Shown: positions 7,396-16,113, counted from the stretch's first letter. The stretch is DNA of 34,143 nt from CAZXLT01 sp964641545 (GCA_964641545.1 CAZXLT010000010.1:1-34143); one strand, 5' to 3'. A program made the numbers and translations. Notes: generated by a model not told the origin, from the sequence alone.

Positions 7396-8097
7396 CTATT
7401 TTTTGGCAAGGTACCTGCCTCTTGTTGGTTTGTCTAGATGTTCAATTGCGTAACGAAGTGCAGTCCGCGGCATTTTTGCAGCATTTTTATCAAGAAATTC
7501 TAATAGCACTGCCCTGTCTCGTTTGCCTACTTCTCGCAACATCCAACCGGTTGCTTTATGGATATAGTGATGACTATCACCTAAATTTTGTTCAGCTAGT
7601 TTGAGCGTCAATCCAAACTCTCCATGGTGAATAAATTCACCTGCGGCGAGTATAGCGATGCGCCGCTCCCAGATACTTTTGCTTTTTGAAAGCTTATCAA
7701 TAATTGATCGATCCTTATCGAAGGTATAGTCACCAACAATGTAGCTGGCCGATGAATCAACAAGGTCCCAGTTATTAACCCAAGCGGTATTTTTCAAATA
7801 CAGCTCGTAGATACGTTTTTTTATCCTAGCATCACCTTTTTTATATTGCATAACCCACAGTAAAAGAGCAGTTAAGCGTTCTTCGTGAACGTTTGAATGC
7901 AACAAATCCTGAACCTCTTTTGGGTCTAATTGCTTCCAAAATTCTTTAACAATTGCTCGCTGCTTAGGCACCGTAACGCCCAAAAATGTATCTGTTTCGC
8001 CGGGTTCTAACTTAAAAAAATGTGGCAAAAAATCCGCTTTTACAGGATCGGCTTTGTCTCGCAATTTCTGTCTAACTTCGTGAATTCGTTGGTTCAT
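7396..8097 (-). CDS. AlkD-like DNA alkylation repair protein (HEAT-repeat glycosylase fold)
   Basis: A 233-residue all-helical protein of the DNA alkylation repair family (PF08713). AlkD enzymes excise bulky or cationic alkylated purines such as N3- and N7-alkyl bases without base flipping. Family marks are NNWDLVDSSASYIVGDY (containing the catalytic-type Trp/Asp region), IWERRIAILAAGEFI, and KATGWMLREVGKRDRAVLLEFLD. Whether every active-site residue is present was not aligned. Its ATG shares one base with the argS stop (TAATG), so it is coupled to argS. Confidence 0.9.
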   Translation of the reverse strand: MNQRIHEVRQKLRDKADPVKADFLPHFFKLEPGETDTFLGVTVPKQRAIVKEFWKQLDPKEVQDLLHSNVHEERLTALLLWVMQYKKGDARIKKRIYELYLKNTAWVNNWDLVDSSASYIVGDYTFDKDRSIIDKLSKSKSIWERRIAILAAGEFIHHGEFGLTLKLAEQNLGDSHHYIHKATGWMLREVGKRDRAVLLEFLDKNAAKMPRTALRYAIEHLDKPTRGRYLAKK

Positions 8098-9755
8098 TAC
8101 ATCTTCTTTGGCGCCTGAATACCAAGCAAGCTAAGCCCGGTTTTGAGGACATCAGCATACATGCGAACCAATTCAGCTCGTTCACGCTCGCGTTTATCCC
8201 CTATTACACGGTTGTTTTCGTAGAAGCGGTTAAAGGCCTGACATAGTTCGTATAGATATGTACAAACGATATGCGGCGATAGGTCATTAACTGCTTTACT
8301 CACAATCTCTGTAAATTCTGTAAGCTTTGCCGCGAGCAGTCTTTCTTGCTCATCTAGGGTGGTGATTTTGCTACTTTTCAGGGATAGCTTTTCTAATATA
8401 CTGTGCGCGCGGGCGTGTGCGTATTGGAGGTATGGTCCGCTGTTGCCCTCTAGACTAACCGACTCTTTGGGGTCATAGATAATGTCTCCTCCGGTACGAA
8501 CCTTCAGAAACGCATATTTTACTGCGCCAATTGTGACTTGGTCGTCCTTTCTCTGGTTTGCTTTTTCGGCAGCATCTAGTACATCGACAGCGCGTAGTAT
8601 ATTACCTTTTCTGCTGCTCATTTTTTCGCCGCCTTGTAATTTCACAATTCCGTGCGTCAGATGTTTTGTCGCCCGCACTAATTCAGGAGCAAACTGCTCG
8701 ATTGCCTTCAGCACAACCTGCATATATTGCTCTTGTTCGTTGCCGGTGATTACGACTGAGAGATCAAAATTATAATCATTCTTTTTCTTGAATAACAATC
8801 CAACTTCTTTTGTTTCATACGTCGGCAAGCCTTCAGAATTAGTGAACACGCGAGTATGGAGCCCGTGTTTTTCGCCGTCAAATACTACTGCTCCGGCTGA
8901 CTCTTTAAAAACACCTTTCTTAAGTTGTTCTTTTACCTTCTTTACCCCAATTGCAACCACTTCACTTTCGGGGTAGTATTTTTCGAACTTGGTTCCAATA
9001 CGTTCGTAGAATTCATCAAAATAATCGTAACTCCATTGTCGGGTAGTCCAATAAATTTGTGCGAATGCCGAGTCACGATCCCCATCGACGTGCAGTTGAT
9101 ACACACGTTTATTCAAGGCAATCATTTCTGCTTTGGCTGTTTCGTCCTCTTCGTATGTGTTATTGCCTTCAACATAACATGCAGCCAACCAGGCAGCGTG
9201 TTGTTCTCTTGGAATTTCTTGCAATTTATCAGGTGATTCCCCGCCCAGAGCTTTAAGAATTGCCCACATTGTTTTCCCAACATGCAGCCCAACATCGCCG
9301 CCGTAATTGGTGCGATGCACAGTAGCGCCCGCAGTCTCAAGCAAGTTTGCTATAGCATCACCAACAATGCTGGTGTAAAGATGCCCTGCGTGAAGCACTT
9401 TGAAGGGGTTTGGGTCTGAATATTCTGCTACAATCGTTTTGCCCGCTAAGGGTTTTGGCAGGTCAGTTATTTGGTACAACTGTGCGATCAAAGCATCTTG
9501 AGATAAGCGAATATTAATAAAGCCCGGACCAGCAACCTCCGCCTGCACAACGCTATCGGCAAGGTCTTTTTTTATTGCTTCAGCTAATGTAAGTGCAATT
9601 TCTCGAGGATTCTTACCCAATTTACCGGCCAGTTGCAAAGCAGCATTAGTTGCAAAATCACCAAATTTGGCATCGGGTCGTGTTAATGCCACTTCAACCT
9701 CAGTCGAGTATAGATGTTGGGCAAGCGACCCAATTGCCTTTTGTAATGACTCCAT
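8097..9755 (-). CDS. argS: Arginyl-tRNA synthetase
   Basis: A class I aminoacyl-tRNA synthetase that charges tRNA-Arg, 552 aa (normal length). It has the N-terminal additional domain (about 1-105), the HIGH-equivalent HAGH in NPFKVLHAGHLYTS, the KMSKS-equivalent GEKMSSRKGN, and the C-terminal DALR-type anticodon-binding domain with SGPYLQYAHARAHSIL before it. A TACAAT hexamer (9763-9768) lies 7 nt before the ATG, and no Shine-Dalgarno is present, which suggests a leaderless start. It heads a five-gene operon (argS, alkD-like, two DUF membrane proteins, mscL) that ends at the 6024-6054 terminator. Confidence 0.97.
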   Translation of the reverse strand: MESLQKAIGSLAQHLYSTEVEVALTRPDAKFGDFATNAALQLAGKLGKNPREIALTLAEAIKKDLADSVVQAEVAGPGFINIRLSQDALIAQLYQITDLPKPLAGKTIVAEYSDPNPFKVLHAGHLYTSIVGDAIANLLETAGATVHRTNYGGDVGLHVGKTMWAILKALGGESPDKLQEIPREQHAAWLAACYVEGNNTYEEDETAKAEMIALNKRVYQLHVDGDRDSAFAQIYWTTRQWSYDYFDEFYERIGTKFEKYYPESEVVAIGVKKVKEQLKKGVFKESAGAVVFDGEKHGLHTRVFTNSEGLPTYETKEVGLLFKKKNDYNFDLSVVITGNEQEQYMQVVLKAIEQFAPELVRATKHLTHGIVKLQGGEKMSSRKGNILRAVDVLDAAEKANQRKDDQVTIGAVKYAFLKVRTGGDIIYDPKESVSLEGNSGPYLQYAHARAHSILEKLSLKSSKITTLDEQERLLAAKLTEFTEIVSKAVNDLSPHIVCTYLYELCQAFNRFYENNRVIGDKRERERAELVRMYADVLKTGLSLLGIQAPKKM

Positions 9756-9807
9756 TGTCTTAATTGTAAACGCTCGGCTTAAACTTTTCTATGACGAACG
9801 CTGATTA

Positions 9808-10476
9808 CTATTTGCTCTTCGAGGATTGCAGGGCTTTTGCGAACTCCCACGCTACGAAATACAGGGTCGTCAGCATAGCAAAAAACAAGATTGTAATCCA
9901 AAATGTTTGCTGATGAGCGCCTGGGTCAAAAATTCTGTCTGTCACGTCTAGGATAATCCCTGCTGGATTTGTGACCACATCCCAGGTATTCCAGCGCAAG
10001 AAGCGCCCAAGATATATTGCAAAGCTGCAAGCAAAGAAAACACCCGCGACCACCCTGCTAGCACTAGCTGAATTTATCCGTAGAAGCAACAGCCTATGAA
10101 CTTGGTACACACTTACAAAGCCAACGACCAGTCCAGCTAGCGTAAACAATAGGAGGAGCACAACATCAAACAACAGTGTTCGTGCTGTTGAACCTTGTAA
10201 GTGCATAAAGTCGGTGACCAAATAAAAGCTGTTGGGTAAAAATCCTAGCCACACAACAGTCCAAGCAAGGCCAGCCGGGCTAACCCATGGGTTTCTTCTG
10301 GTATAACGAAGAAGGATTGTCGAGAAAATGAGTGGTAACCACGCAAGAAACAGGTTCCAGTTAAGGAATGAGTAATTCCAGCCGCCAAAAGCAAGGTGGC
10401 GCACAAACAGCATCCCAGATGCAACAAAGTTAAGTGCAAAAAGGGCTGCCATAACTCGCCGTCCTCGTGCGTCCAT
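9808..10476 (-). CDS. DUF1361 family membrane protein
   Basis: A 222-residue integral membrane protein with about six transmembrane segments. It matches DUF1361 by YSFLNWNLFLAWLPL, then WLGFLPNSFYLVTDFMHL and the late GRFLRWNTWDVVTNP. The function is unknown. The ATG at 10476 is preceded 7 nt upstream by a perfect TATAAT (10484-10489) with no Shine-Dalgarno. The divergent gene at 10522 has the same arrangement, so 45 nt hold two outward promoters. It ends 53 nt before argS. Confidence 0.9.
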   Translation of the reverse strand: MDARGRRVMAALFALNFVASGMLFVRHLAFGGWNYSFLNWNLFLAWLPLIFSTILLRYTRRNPWVSPAGLAWTVVWLGFLPNSFYLVTDFMHLQGSTARTLLFDVVLLLLFTLAGLVVGFVSVYQVHRLLLLRINSASASRVVAGVFFACSFAIYLGRFLRWNTWDVVTNPAGIILDVTDRIFDPGAHQQTFWITILFFAMLTTLYFVAWEFAKALQSSKSK

Positions 10477-10521
10477 GGGCTCTATTATAACTCTCTCTAT
10501 AGATAAGCTATAATTAGGGCA

Positions 10522-11139
10522 ATGGATACCGTCATTGATTTAGTTCGTAACCCTATAAAGTCGGGCATGTCGAAGCTAGCCGGGACCATAAATGCTGTTT
10601 CCGGTGGTCGTATCAAACCCGCCACAATAACGCTTGTGGGGCTTCTCGCACATGTTGGCATAGCAATACTTATTGCTAAAGACCATTTCGTCATAGCTGC
10701 ACTGTTATTAATCTTCTTCGGATTATTTGACGCCCTAGACGGCGCGTTAGCCCGCCTACAAAAAGCCGATAGTCCTAAAGGCATGTTATTGGATTCCATA
10801 ACTGATCGACTCAAAGAACCTATGATATTTACAGCATTTGCTTACAGCTTTGTTGCAGCCGACAAACCATACCTGGCTATATGGGTTGTGCCTGCCTGCG
10901 GTGTGTCTATCCTTATAAGCTACGTTAATGCGTGGGGGGAGGTCGTAACTAAGGACCAAAAAACTACTACTGCAACTAATAAAAAATTCCGTGGTGGTTT
11001 TATGACCTTCGAGGTGCGGATTGCCATGATCGTTCTCGGTTTGCTGCTCAATCAAATTTTCGTGACAGTTGTTTTGATCACTGTTCTTGGCGCTATCACA
11101 GCAATGCAAAGATTCCGATTGATAATGCAAAAGTTATGA
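10522..11139 (+). CDS. CDP-alcohol phosphatidyltransferase family protein
   Basis: A membrane enzyme that transfers a phosphatidyl-type group from a CDP-lipid to an alcohol phosphate such as glycerol-3-phosphate or inositol phosphate, 205 aa. The diagnostic signature D-x2-D-G-x2-A-R-x8-G-x3-D-x3-D is complete (DALDGALARLQKADSPKG followed by MLLDSITD, about residues 73-99). About five to six hydrophobic segments follow the family pattern. The acceptor cannot be read from the sequence. A consensus TATAAT (10509-10514) lies 7 nt before the ATG, with no ribosome site: leaderless. It is the first gene of a five-gene overlapping operon that also encodes a CarS-like CDP-lipid synthase, so the two may catalyse successive steps. 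Confidence 0.93.
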   Translation: MDTVIDLVRNPIKSGMSKLAGTINAVSGGRIKPATITLVGLLAHVGIAILIAKDHFVIAALLLIFFGLFDALDGALARLQKADSPKGMLLDSITDRLKEPMIFTAFAYSFVAADKPYLAIWVVPACGVSILISYVNAWGEVVTKDQKTTTATNKKFRGGFMTFEVRIAMIVLGLLLNQIFVTVVLITVLGAITAMQRFRLIMQKL

Positions 11140-11789
11140 TTAAACTCGATCTTCACACGCACTCGAGCGCCTCACCAGACGGCGGCATCACCCCAGAACA
11201 ATATGCCGATGTAATCGAACGAGGGGTGCTTGATTACATGGCTATAACCGACCACAACACGATTGCCCAAGCCAAAAGTTTGCACGAGTCGCTGGGAGAC
11301 CGGATCATCATTGGAGAGGAAATCATGACGACGCAGGGCGAGTTAATTGGTCTTTTTTTGACCGAAAGAATTAAACCAGGTCTCACGCCTGTTGCTACGG
11401 CACGCGCCATAACCGCACAAGGGGGACTGGTCTATGTACCTCACCCGTTCGAGACTGTGCGTAGCGGCATCACCGAAGAAGTTCTTAATGAGATTCGTGA
11501 CGAGGTAGATATAATTGAAGTCCAAAACGGAAGAGCATTCTTTCAAAATCGTGGACCAAAAGCTCATACTTGGGCACGACTCAACAATAAAGCCACAGCG
11601 TCAAGCAGTGATGCACATGGTAAGCGCGGTCTAGGAACAAGCTACGTGCAGGTCAAGCAAAAGCCTACTGTAAAAAACCTCTTACATCTACTTCGCGAAG
11701 CTCATTTTTCCGCCGAACGAGCGCCATTAGTCAGTCTGCTCTACCCAAAGTACCATGTGTTACGAAAAAAAGTGAGCAATAAAACATGA
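11136..11789 (+). CDS. PHP-domain metal-dependent phosphoesterase
   Basis: A 217-residue PHP-fold protein. PHP enzymes use three metals bound by His/Asp/Glu to hydrolyse phosphate esters. Visible motif residues are LDLHTHSSASPDG (motif 1), DYMAITDHNTI (motif 2), the Glu in IIIGEEIMT, YVPHPFE, EVQNGR, and the last SSDAHGKRGLG. Together these resemble the stand-alone PHP phosphatases related to YciV/TrpH. It overlaps the preceding gene by ATGA and the following gene by 4 nt. Placed between a phosphatidyltransferase and a CDP-lipid synthase, it could dephosphorylate the lipid-phosphate product; this is inference. Confidence 0.9.
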   Translation: MIKLDLHTHSSASPDGGITPEQYADVIERGVLDYMAITDHNTIAQAKSLHESLGDRIIIGEEIMTTQGELIGLFLTERIKPGLTPVATARAITAQGGLVYVPHPFETVRSGITEEVLNEIRDEVDIIEVQNGRAFFQNRGPKAHTWARLNNKATASSSDAHGKRGLGTSYVQVKQKPTVKNLLHLLREAHFSAERAPLVSLLYPKYHVLRKKVSNKT

Positions 11790-12307
11790 AGAACCTTTGG
11801 TTAGCATTTTTATTCTTTCTCCCTGCAGGGCTTTCTAATATGGCGCCTGTGCTCGGCAATAAAATTCCTGGTATTAAAGACTGGAGACCGTCTATGGATT
11901 TCGGTAAAAGCTATCGGGGGCAACGAATTTTTGGTGATAATAAATCATGGCGCGGACTTATAAGCGGCGGCATCGTGGGCGCCCTCACCAGCTGGTTGGT
12001 TTTTCCGCATACCGACCTGTCCCTCGATTCAGGAAACTACATTTTACTTGGTGCAGCATTGGGTGTTGGGGCATTGGTTGGTGATGCAGTCGAGAGTTTC
12101 TTTAAGCGACAAGCAAAGGTAAAGCCAGGGAGCAGTTGGTTCCCGTGGGATCAGTTAGACTACATTATTGGTGGTATTTTGTTTAGCCTACCATTCGTGG
12201 TGCTTTCGTTAAGTCATTACTTATTTATATTCATTCTTTACTTTGGCTTACACCTATTGGTTAGCTACGTTGGTTATTTACTGAAATTTAAGGACAAACC
12301 AATCTAA
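11786..12307 (+). CDS. CarS/DUF46-type CDP-lipid (CDP-archaeol synthase family) synthase
   Basis: A 173-residue, four- to five-helix membrane protein of PF01864. In archaea this family (CarS) condenses CTP with unsaturated archaetidic acid to give CDP-archaeol; it is the counterpart of bacterial CdsA. The match rests on PAGLSNMAPVL, MDFGKSYRGQRIFGDNKSWRG, GALVGDAVESFFKRQ and KPGSSWFPWDQLDYIIGG, the loop motifs that hold nucleotide and metal in CarS. In a bacterium the lipid substrate may be ordinary phosphatidic acid. The gene overlaps its upstream neighbour by 4 nt and shares one base with its downstream neighbour (TAATG). Confidence 0.88.
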   Translation: MKNLWLAFLFFLPAGLSNMAPVLGNKIPGIKDWRPSMDFGKSYRGQRIFGDNKSWRGLISGGIVGALTSWLVFPHTDLSLDSGNYILLGAALGVGALVGDAVESFFKRQAKVKPGSSWFPWDQLDYIIGGILFSLPFVVLSLSHYLFIFILYFGLHLLVSYVGYLLKFKDKPI

Positions 12308-12822
12308 TGACCGAGCCTAAAATTTTGATCGTCAACAAAGACAATAAGGTTGTTGGGAGTGAGTCGCGAAAATTCGCCCACAAGAATGAGCTAATTCACC
12401 GGGTTGTGCGTATTTTCCTGTTCAACAGCAAAGGGCAGCTTTTTCTACAACTTCGCACCCCAGACCGCGATAATTTCCCTGGTCTATGGGACCAGTCTGT
12501 TGGCGGGCATGTTGATGAAGGCGAAGATAACTTAGAAGCAGCCCTTCGCGAAGCGCAAGAAGAAATTGGCTTGCACAACGTTGAGCTAAAAGAGGTTGGG
12601 ACGTACTATACCGAAGACGTTGAGACCGGAAGAAAACTAAAGCGATTCAACACTCTGTATACCACAAAATCAGACATGGCCTTAATCTACGAGCCCGAAG
12701 AAGTCGCCGATGGCAAATGGGTAACAATTGACGAACTACAAAGGGATATCGAACATAATCCTGATCAGTACACTCTTGGTCTTATAAAAGCTCTGAGGTT
12801 CTACAGAGAGCATGTGTCATGA
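12307..12822 (+). CDS. NUDIX hydrolase of the IPP-isomerase-like/YfcD type
   Basis: A 171-residue NUDIX protein. The NUDIX box is seen in GGHVDEGEDNLEAALREAQE followed by EIG (about 74-96), and the stretch before it (HRVVRIFLFNSKGQLFLQLR, then FPGLWDQSVGGHV) is typical of the group that includes isopentenyl-diphosphate isomerase type I and YfcD. True IDI carries a catalytic Cys and Glu in set positions. Here the expected Cys is not evident (SVGGHV where IDI has a TCCSHP-like stretch), so an isomerase is unlikely and a NUDIX hydrolase is the safer call. Its place in a CDP-lipid operon suggests a lipid or nucleotide-linked diphosphate substrate. Confidence 0.87.
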   Translation: MTEPKILIVNKDNKVVGSESRKFAHKNELIHRVVRIFLFNSKGQLFLQLRTPDRDNFPGLWDQSVGGHVDEGEDNLEAALREAQEEIGLHNVELKEVGTYYTEDVETGRKLKRFNTLYTTKSDMALIYEPEEVADGKWVTIDELQRDIEHNPDQYTLGLIKALRFYREHVS

Positions 12823-13427
12823 AAATACTTGACCTATCGGTTTTGCTGAACGAACAAACCCCTGTGTACCCAGGTGATCCACATATAAAAATTGAGCCAG
12901 CTGGAGTTTTAGCTAAAGATGGTTTTCAGGATCATGTAGTTTCACTAGGAACGCACATTGGGACACATATCGATGCACCGGCGCACATGCTGGAAGGTGG
13001 CGCAACAATTGATACGTTTGGGCTTGAACACTTTGTTGGCGCCGGCAGAATTATCGATGTTCGAGACGGTTATAAATTAGATGAGATTAAGCAATCTGGT
13101 GTTCAGGCTGGTGACATTGTGCTGTTTCGTAGTGATATGAGCAAAAAATATGCCAACCCTGAGTACTTTGAAGATTACCCTGCCATCCCTAAGGATGTAG
13201 CAGAATACTTAGTAAAACAAAAGGTAAAGATGGTCGGGGTTGATACATGCAGTGTTGATCACGAGGAATTTATTGCACACGAAACCTTATTGGGAGGTAA
13301 CGTACTAATTATCGAGAACTTAGCAAACCTAGACCAGCTTGAGAACACAAGATTTACAGTTTATGCGCTGCCGCTTAAACTCCAACTCGATGGTTCTCCC
13401 GCCCGCGTAATTGCAGTTATTGATTAA
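12819..13427 (+). CDS. Cyclase family protein (kynurenine-formamidase-like metal hydrolase)
   Basis: A 202-residue PF04199 protein. Members are Zn/Mn amidohydrolases (arylformamidase, isatin hydrolase) or have unknown substrates. The diagnostic metal motif HxGTHxDxPxH is exact (THIGTHIDAPAHM, about 46-58), and the VSLGTH strand before it fits. The remaining metal and base residues, near GVDTCSVDHEEFIAHETLL, are also present. It ends the five-gene operon with a 4-nt overlap at its start. Its stop (TAA) overlaps the stop of the convergent cupin gene in a TTAA. Its relation to lipid synthesis is unclear. Confidence 0.9.
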   Translation: MKILDLSVLLNEQTPVYPGDPHIKIEPAGVLAKDGFQDHVVSLGTHIGTHIDAPAHMLEGGATIDTFGLEHFVGAGRIIDVRDGYKLDEIKQSGVQAGDIVLFRSDMSKKYANPEYFEDYPAIPKDVAEYLVKQKVKMVGVDTCSVDHEEFIAHETLLGGNVLIIENLANLDQLENTRFTVYALPLKLQLDGSPARVIAVID

Positions 13428-13870
13428 TTTTCGCCTCGCTCTATCTTGCGCTGCTCTTCAGTCTCATCAGGTCTTGCAAAGTCATCTTCAAGGCGCCACG
13501 TTGTGCCTTTCTCGGGCGTAGAAACTTCGAGAATATCGCAGTCGGTAATACCAACAAGCCGATGCTTTTGACCAATTTCTGTTGAATAGCCTTTGCCTGG
13601 CTCTAACACCGTCTCAGTAAGCTCACCCTTGCTGTTCTCCCAAATAACTTTGGCATCACCCCTGAAAATAAACCAGCTTTCTTGTTTTTCGTCGTGAATT
13701 TGTAGCGACAAACGCTTACCAGCATCAATGTGAAGAAGTTTGCCAATGTATGGCTTATCAGCAGGCACCCAATGAATTTCATAACCCCAGGGCTTTTCAA
13801 CACGCTTTGTATAAGCATCCTGATTAAACTTGGCTGGGTCAAATTTTGGCGCTGACTGCTCGTCGCTCAT
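13424..13870 (-). CDS. Cupin, mannose-6-phosphate isomerase type II-like
   Basis: A 148-residue single-cupin protein like the C-terminal isomerase half of type II phosphomannose isomerase/GDP-mannose pyrophosphorylase. Marks are VEKPWGYEIHW, KLLHIDAGKRLSLQIHDEKQ (metal His and Gln), ESWFIFRGDAKVIWEN and the late QKHRLVG. It would interconvert mannose-6-P and fructose-6-P. It follows the SIS isomerase with an ATGA overlap and an AAGGAG ribosome site placed inside the upstream gene, so both enzymes probably feed hexose phosphates into cell-surface sugar synthesis. Confidence 0.87.
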   Translation of the reverse strand: MSDEQSAPKFDPAKFNQDAYTKRVEKPWGYEIHWVPADKPYIGKLLHIDAGKRLSLQIHDEKQESWFIFRGDAKVIWENSKGELTETVLEPGKGYSTEIGQKHRLVGITDCDILEVSTPEKGTTWRLEDDFARPDETEEQRKIERGEN

Positions 13871-14904
13871 CCTAACTCCTTTTTGAAGCGTTCAATAATG
13901 TCTTTATCCCCAACATCAATCGGGCTTGTACCATTTAGAAATGCAAGGTAAAGACTCGTGAAGTCCCCAAGGGCGACTGCCCACAATAACTGCTGTAGGT
14001 CGCCATCTCCTTTTACGTCAATCCTGTTTGGTGAAGGCCAGCGACCGCTCAGTAGTTTATCGCTTAGATCAAAGCGTTTCTTAACCCGTTCGTGATCATT
14101 TGGTGACTGCAAGTAAACAATTGCGTAAGGCTTATTGGTAGGATGCGAAGTCCAACCGGTAAATTCATTGTGGTTAAACTCCGGAAAGACATATTCCCAT
14201 GCAATGTTTTTTGAGTTTTCGTTAAAACTAATCTTCCACTTGTGTGCTGCTGGCGCTAGCATCCTGCCAGAGTACATCACCACAGATTTACCCATAAGCT
14301 CCTGGGCTGTTTGCTTGGCGAGGTTATTTTTGGTAGACACTGTTGGCTTCCAACTGTCCATAACTTGTTTCAGGTACGTGCCAGCTTTCGCAAGCTCATC
14401 CGAAGGATTCTTTACCGACGTAAGTCCTAGCTGCTCAACTAGCAGAACAAGTGCGCGCCATCCATAAAATGCCCCATAGCGTGGTTTATCAATTTTTGGC
14501 AAATATACTACGGGATATTTTTTTCCTTCGGCAATATCAGCTAATTTGCCACCAGAAGTGATAACTACAATGTATGCATTTCTCTCTTCTGCCAGTGCTA
14601 AAGCCGACAGCGTCTCTTCTGTGTTTCCAGAGTAGCTTGAAGCAATAAAGAGTGTTTTTTCGTTCACGTAACTTGGGACGCTGTAGTCCCGCGTTACCTC
14701 AAAAGGCACCGTATAGCCTGGCCAACTAGTACTGAGTAGTGCCCAAAGCGCTGAACCACCCATCCCACTATGCACAATATTTTCGAATGTGCCTTTGAGC
14801 TCTGGGACTTCAAACTCGTGGCTCAACTGCTCCCATTGTTTTTCAACAATACCTAGCGCATCTTGCGCATCTTTTTCATGAATAAATTTTAAGTCGTCGA
14901 GCAA
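13867..14904 (-). CDS. Bifunctional phosphoglucose/phosphomannose isomerase-like SIS protein
   Basis: A 345-residue protein with two SIS halves. Sugar-binding motifs are HSGMGGSALWALL (about 46-58), the Ser/Thr phosphate loop SSYSGNTEETLSALALAEER, the catalytic-type Glu/His in FPEFNHNEFTGW, and the C-terminal NGTSPIDVGDKDIIERFKKE that marks the PGI/PMI subfamily (PF10432). It interconverts glucose-6-P or mannose-6-P with fructose-6-P. The start is TTG at 14904, supported by AGGAGG 7 nt upstream. An upstream TATACT or TATAAC gives a short conventional leader. It forms a two-gene operon with the cupin. Confidence 0.92.
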   Translation of the reverse strand: MLDDLKFIHEKDAQDALGIVEKQWEQLSHEFEVPELKGTFENIVHSGMGGSALWALLSTSWPGYTVPFEVTRDYSVPSYVNEKTLFIASSYSGNTEETLSALALAEERNAYIVVITSGGKLADIAEGKKYPVVYLPKIDKPRYGAFYGWRALVLLVEQLGLTSVKNPSDELAKAGTYLKQVMDSWKPTVSTKNNLAKQTAQELMGKSVVMYSGRMLAPAAHKWKISFNENSKNIAWEYVFPEFNHNEFTGWTSHPTNKPYAIVYLQSPNDHERVKKRFDLSDKLLSGRWPSPNRIDVKGDGDLQQLLWAVALGDFTSLYLAFLNGTSPIDVGDKDIIERFKKELG

Positions 14905-14942
14905 CGTAACCCCTCCTGTTATACCAATCTAGTATATCGTAT

Positions 14943-15461
14943 TTATTGCTTTAGAGTTTTGAGCGCCTCTAGAATGTGCGGCACTTCGTTTGGATTTGAA
15001 AACTCATGCGCGGACAACGCTTCCCTGGTCACTAATTTAGCGCTCGCAACATCATCGTTTGGCTCAAACGTAACACTTTCCTTAAGTCGTGCCACAAAAA
15101 TCGTACAGGTTAGCTCGTAGTTTTCTATGCCCCATTCATAGTTGCTTGGATAGCTAGCCACATATTTGGGTTTTGAAAAAGCTGCTTGTGTAATCCCAAG
15201 TTCTTCTTCAACTTCACGGATAACAGCTTGTTCGAGCGATTCATTTGGCTCTACAAAGCCACCTGGTAAATTCCATAGTCCTTTTTTTGGCTCATGTGCT
15301 CTTTCAACAATTAGTATCTTGCCGTCAGGGCTCACTAATACAACATCTGCTGTGGGGCGTGGATTTTCATAGAAACGATGGTGACAGGCATCACACCACC
15401 AACTTCGTTCTTTAATGTCTGAAACTTCACCACCACACACAAAACAGTATTTTCGAATCAT
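14943..15461 (-). CDS. NUDIX hydrolase with N-terminal zinc ribbon
   Basis: A 172-residue protein with an N-terminal zinc ribbon (CFVCGG and CDACHHRF, about 6-29) followed by a NUDIX domain. The NUDIX box is complete: GGFVEPNESLEQAVIREVEE then ELG (about 66-88), preceded by GLWNLP. The zinc ribbon plus NUDIX order recalls NudC-like or ADP-ribose/NADH pyrophosphatase-like enzymes, but the NudC SQPWPFPxS motif is not present, so the substrate is open. TATAGT (15470-15475) lies 8 nt before the ATG and no ribosome site is seen, so it may be leaderless. Confidence 0.9.
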   Translation of the reverse strand: MIRKYCFVCGGEVSDIKERSWWCDACHHRFYENPRPTADVVLVSPDGKILIVERAHEPKKGLWNLPGGFVEPNESLEQAVIREVEEELGITQAAFSKPKYVASYPSNYEWGIENYELTCTIFVARLKESVTFEPNDDVASAKLVTREALSAHEFSNPNEVPHILEALKTLKQ

Positions 15462-15572
15462 AGACTACTACTATAGCATTACAAAAAATACTATTTTCTT
15501 GGGCATTGCGGTTATGGTATAGTGCTGGGGAATACATAAGACAATCTAAATGTCTATTTAACGGGGGTGGAA

Positions 15573-16109
15573 ATGTTCGACGACGCAGCTACAACTCAGC
15601 CAAGTAATGACGCAGGTGTGACAGCAGAGCCAGCACCAGGCGGTGTTTTGGGCCCAGCAGCAGATGCAACTGCGGTTCCGGCAGCCGCACCGGCAGACCC
15701 GGCTCAACCAAGCGAACCGCAATTTAATACAACCCCTCAATCTGTTGCTAACGAACCTGTTGTTGCACCACCAGCGTCCGAACCAGCCGCACCGGCAGAC
15801 CCGCTTCCAGCATCTGACCCGACACCTACTGCTGCACCAGCACCATCTGCTGGCGGTTCTTCGGATCTTATAAGCCTCAAACAGCAGGCACTACAGAGTC
15901 TCTCGCCTCTGCTCGCCCATTTGGACCAGTCCCCTGAAGAAAAGTTCAAAACCACTATGATGATGATCCAAGCTAGTGACGACCAAAGTCTTGTACAAAC
16001 AGCCTATGATGCGGCGCAATCTATTACTGACGAAAAAGAAAAAGCGCAGGCATTGCTCGATATCGTAAACGAAATTAATTACTTTACCCAACAGGGTACC
16101 GGCGCTTAA
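15573..16109 (+). CDS. Pro/Ala-rich protein with conserved C-terminal helical domain, unknown
   Basis: A 178-residue protein. The first half is a low-complexity Ala/Pro/Asp/Thr linker without a signal peptide. The second half (about 100-175, LKQQALQSLSPLLAHLDQSP and on to LLDIVNEINYFTQQG) is a compact helical domain of a type I associate with Saccharibacteria hypothetical proteins. No function is known to me. I start at ATG 15573 because the G-rich GGGGGTGG lies just upstream. The in-frame GTG at 15567 would use part of that site. The upstream promoter has TATAGT with an extended TGG, giving a leader of about 45 nt with a small AGACA/TGTCT hairpin (15539-15555). Confidence 0.72.
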   Translation: MFDDAATTQPSNDAGVTAEPAPGGVLGPAADATAVPAAAPADPAQPSEPQFNTTPQSVANEPVVAPPASEPAAPADPLPASDPTPTAAPAPSAGGSSDLISLKQQALQSLSPLLAHLDQSPEEKFKTTMMMIQASDDQSLVQTAYDAAQSITDEKEKAQALLDIVNEINYFTQQGTGA

Positions 16110-16113
16110 GGGA

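Noticed and set aside
12307..12822. Isopentenyl-diphosphate isomerase (idi)
   Set aside because: The NUDIX box fits, but the catalytic cysteine region of IDI is absent, so it is called a NUDIX hydrolase of that type.
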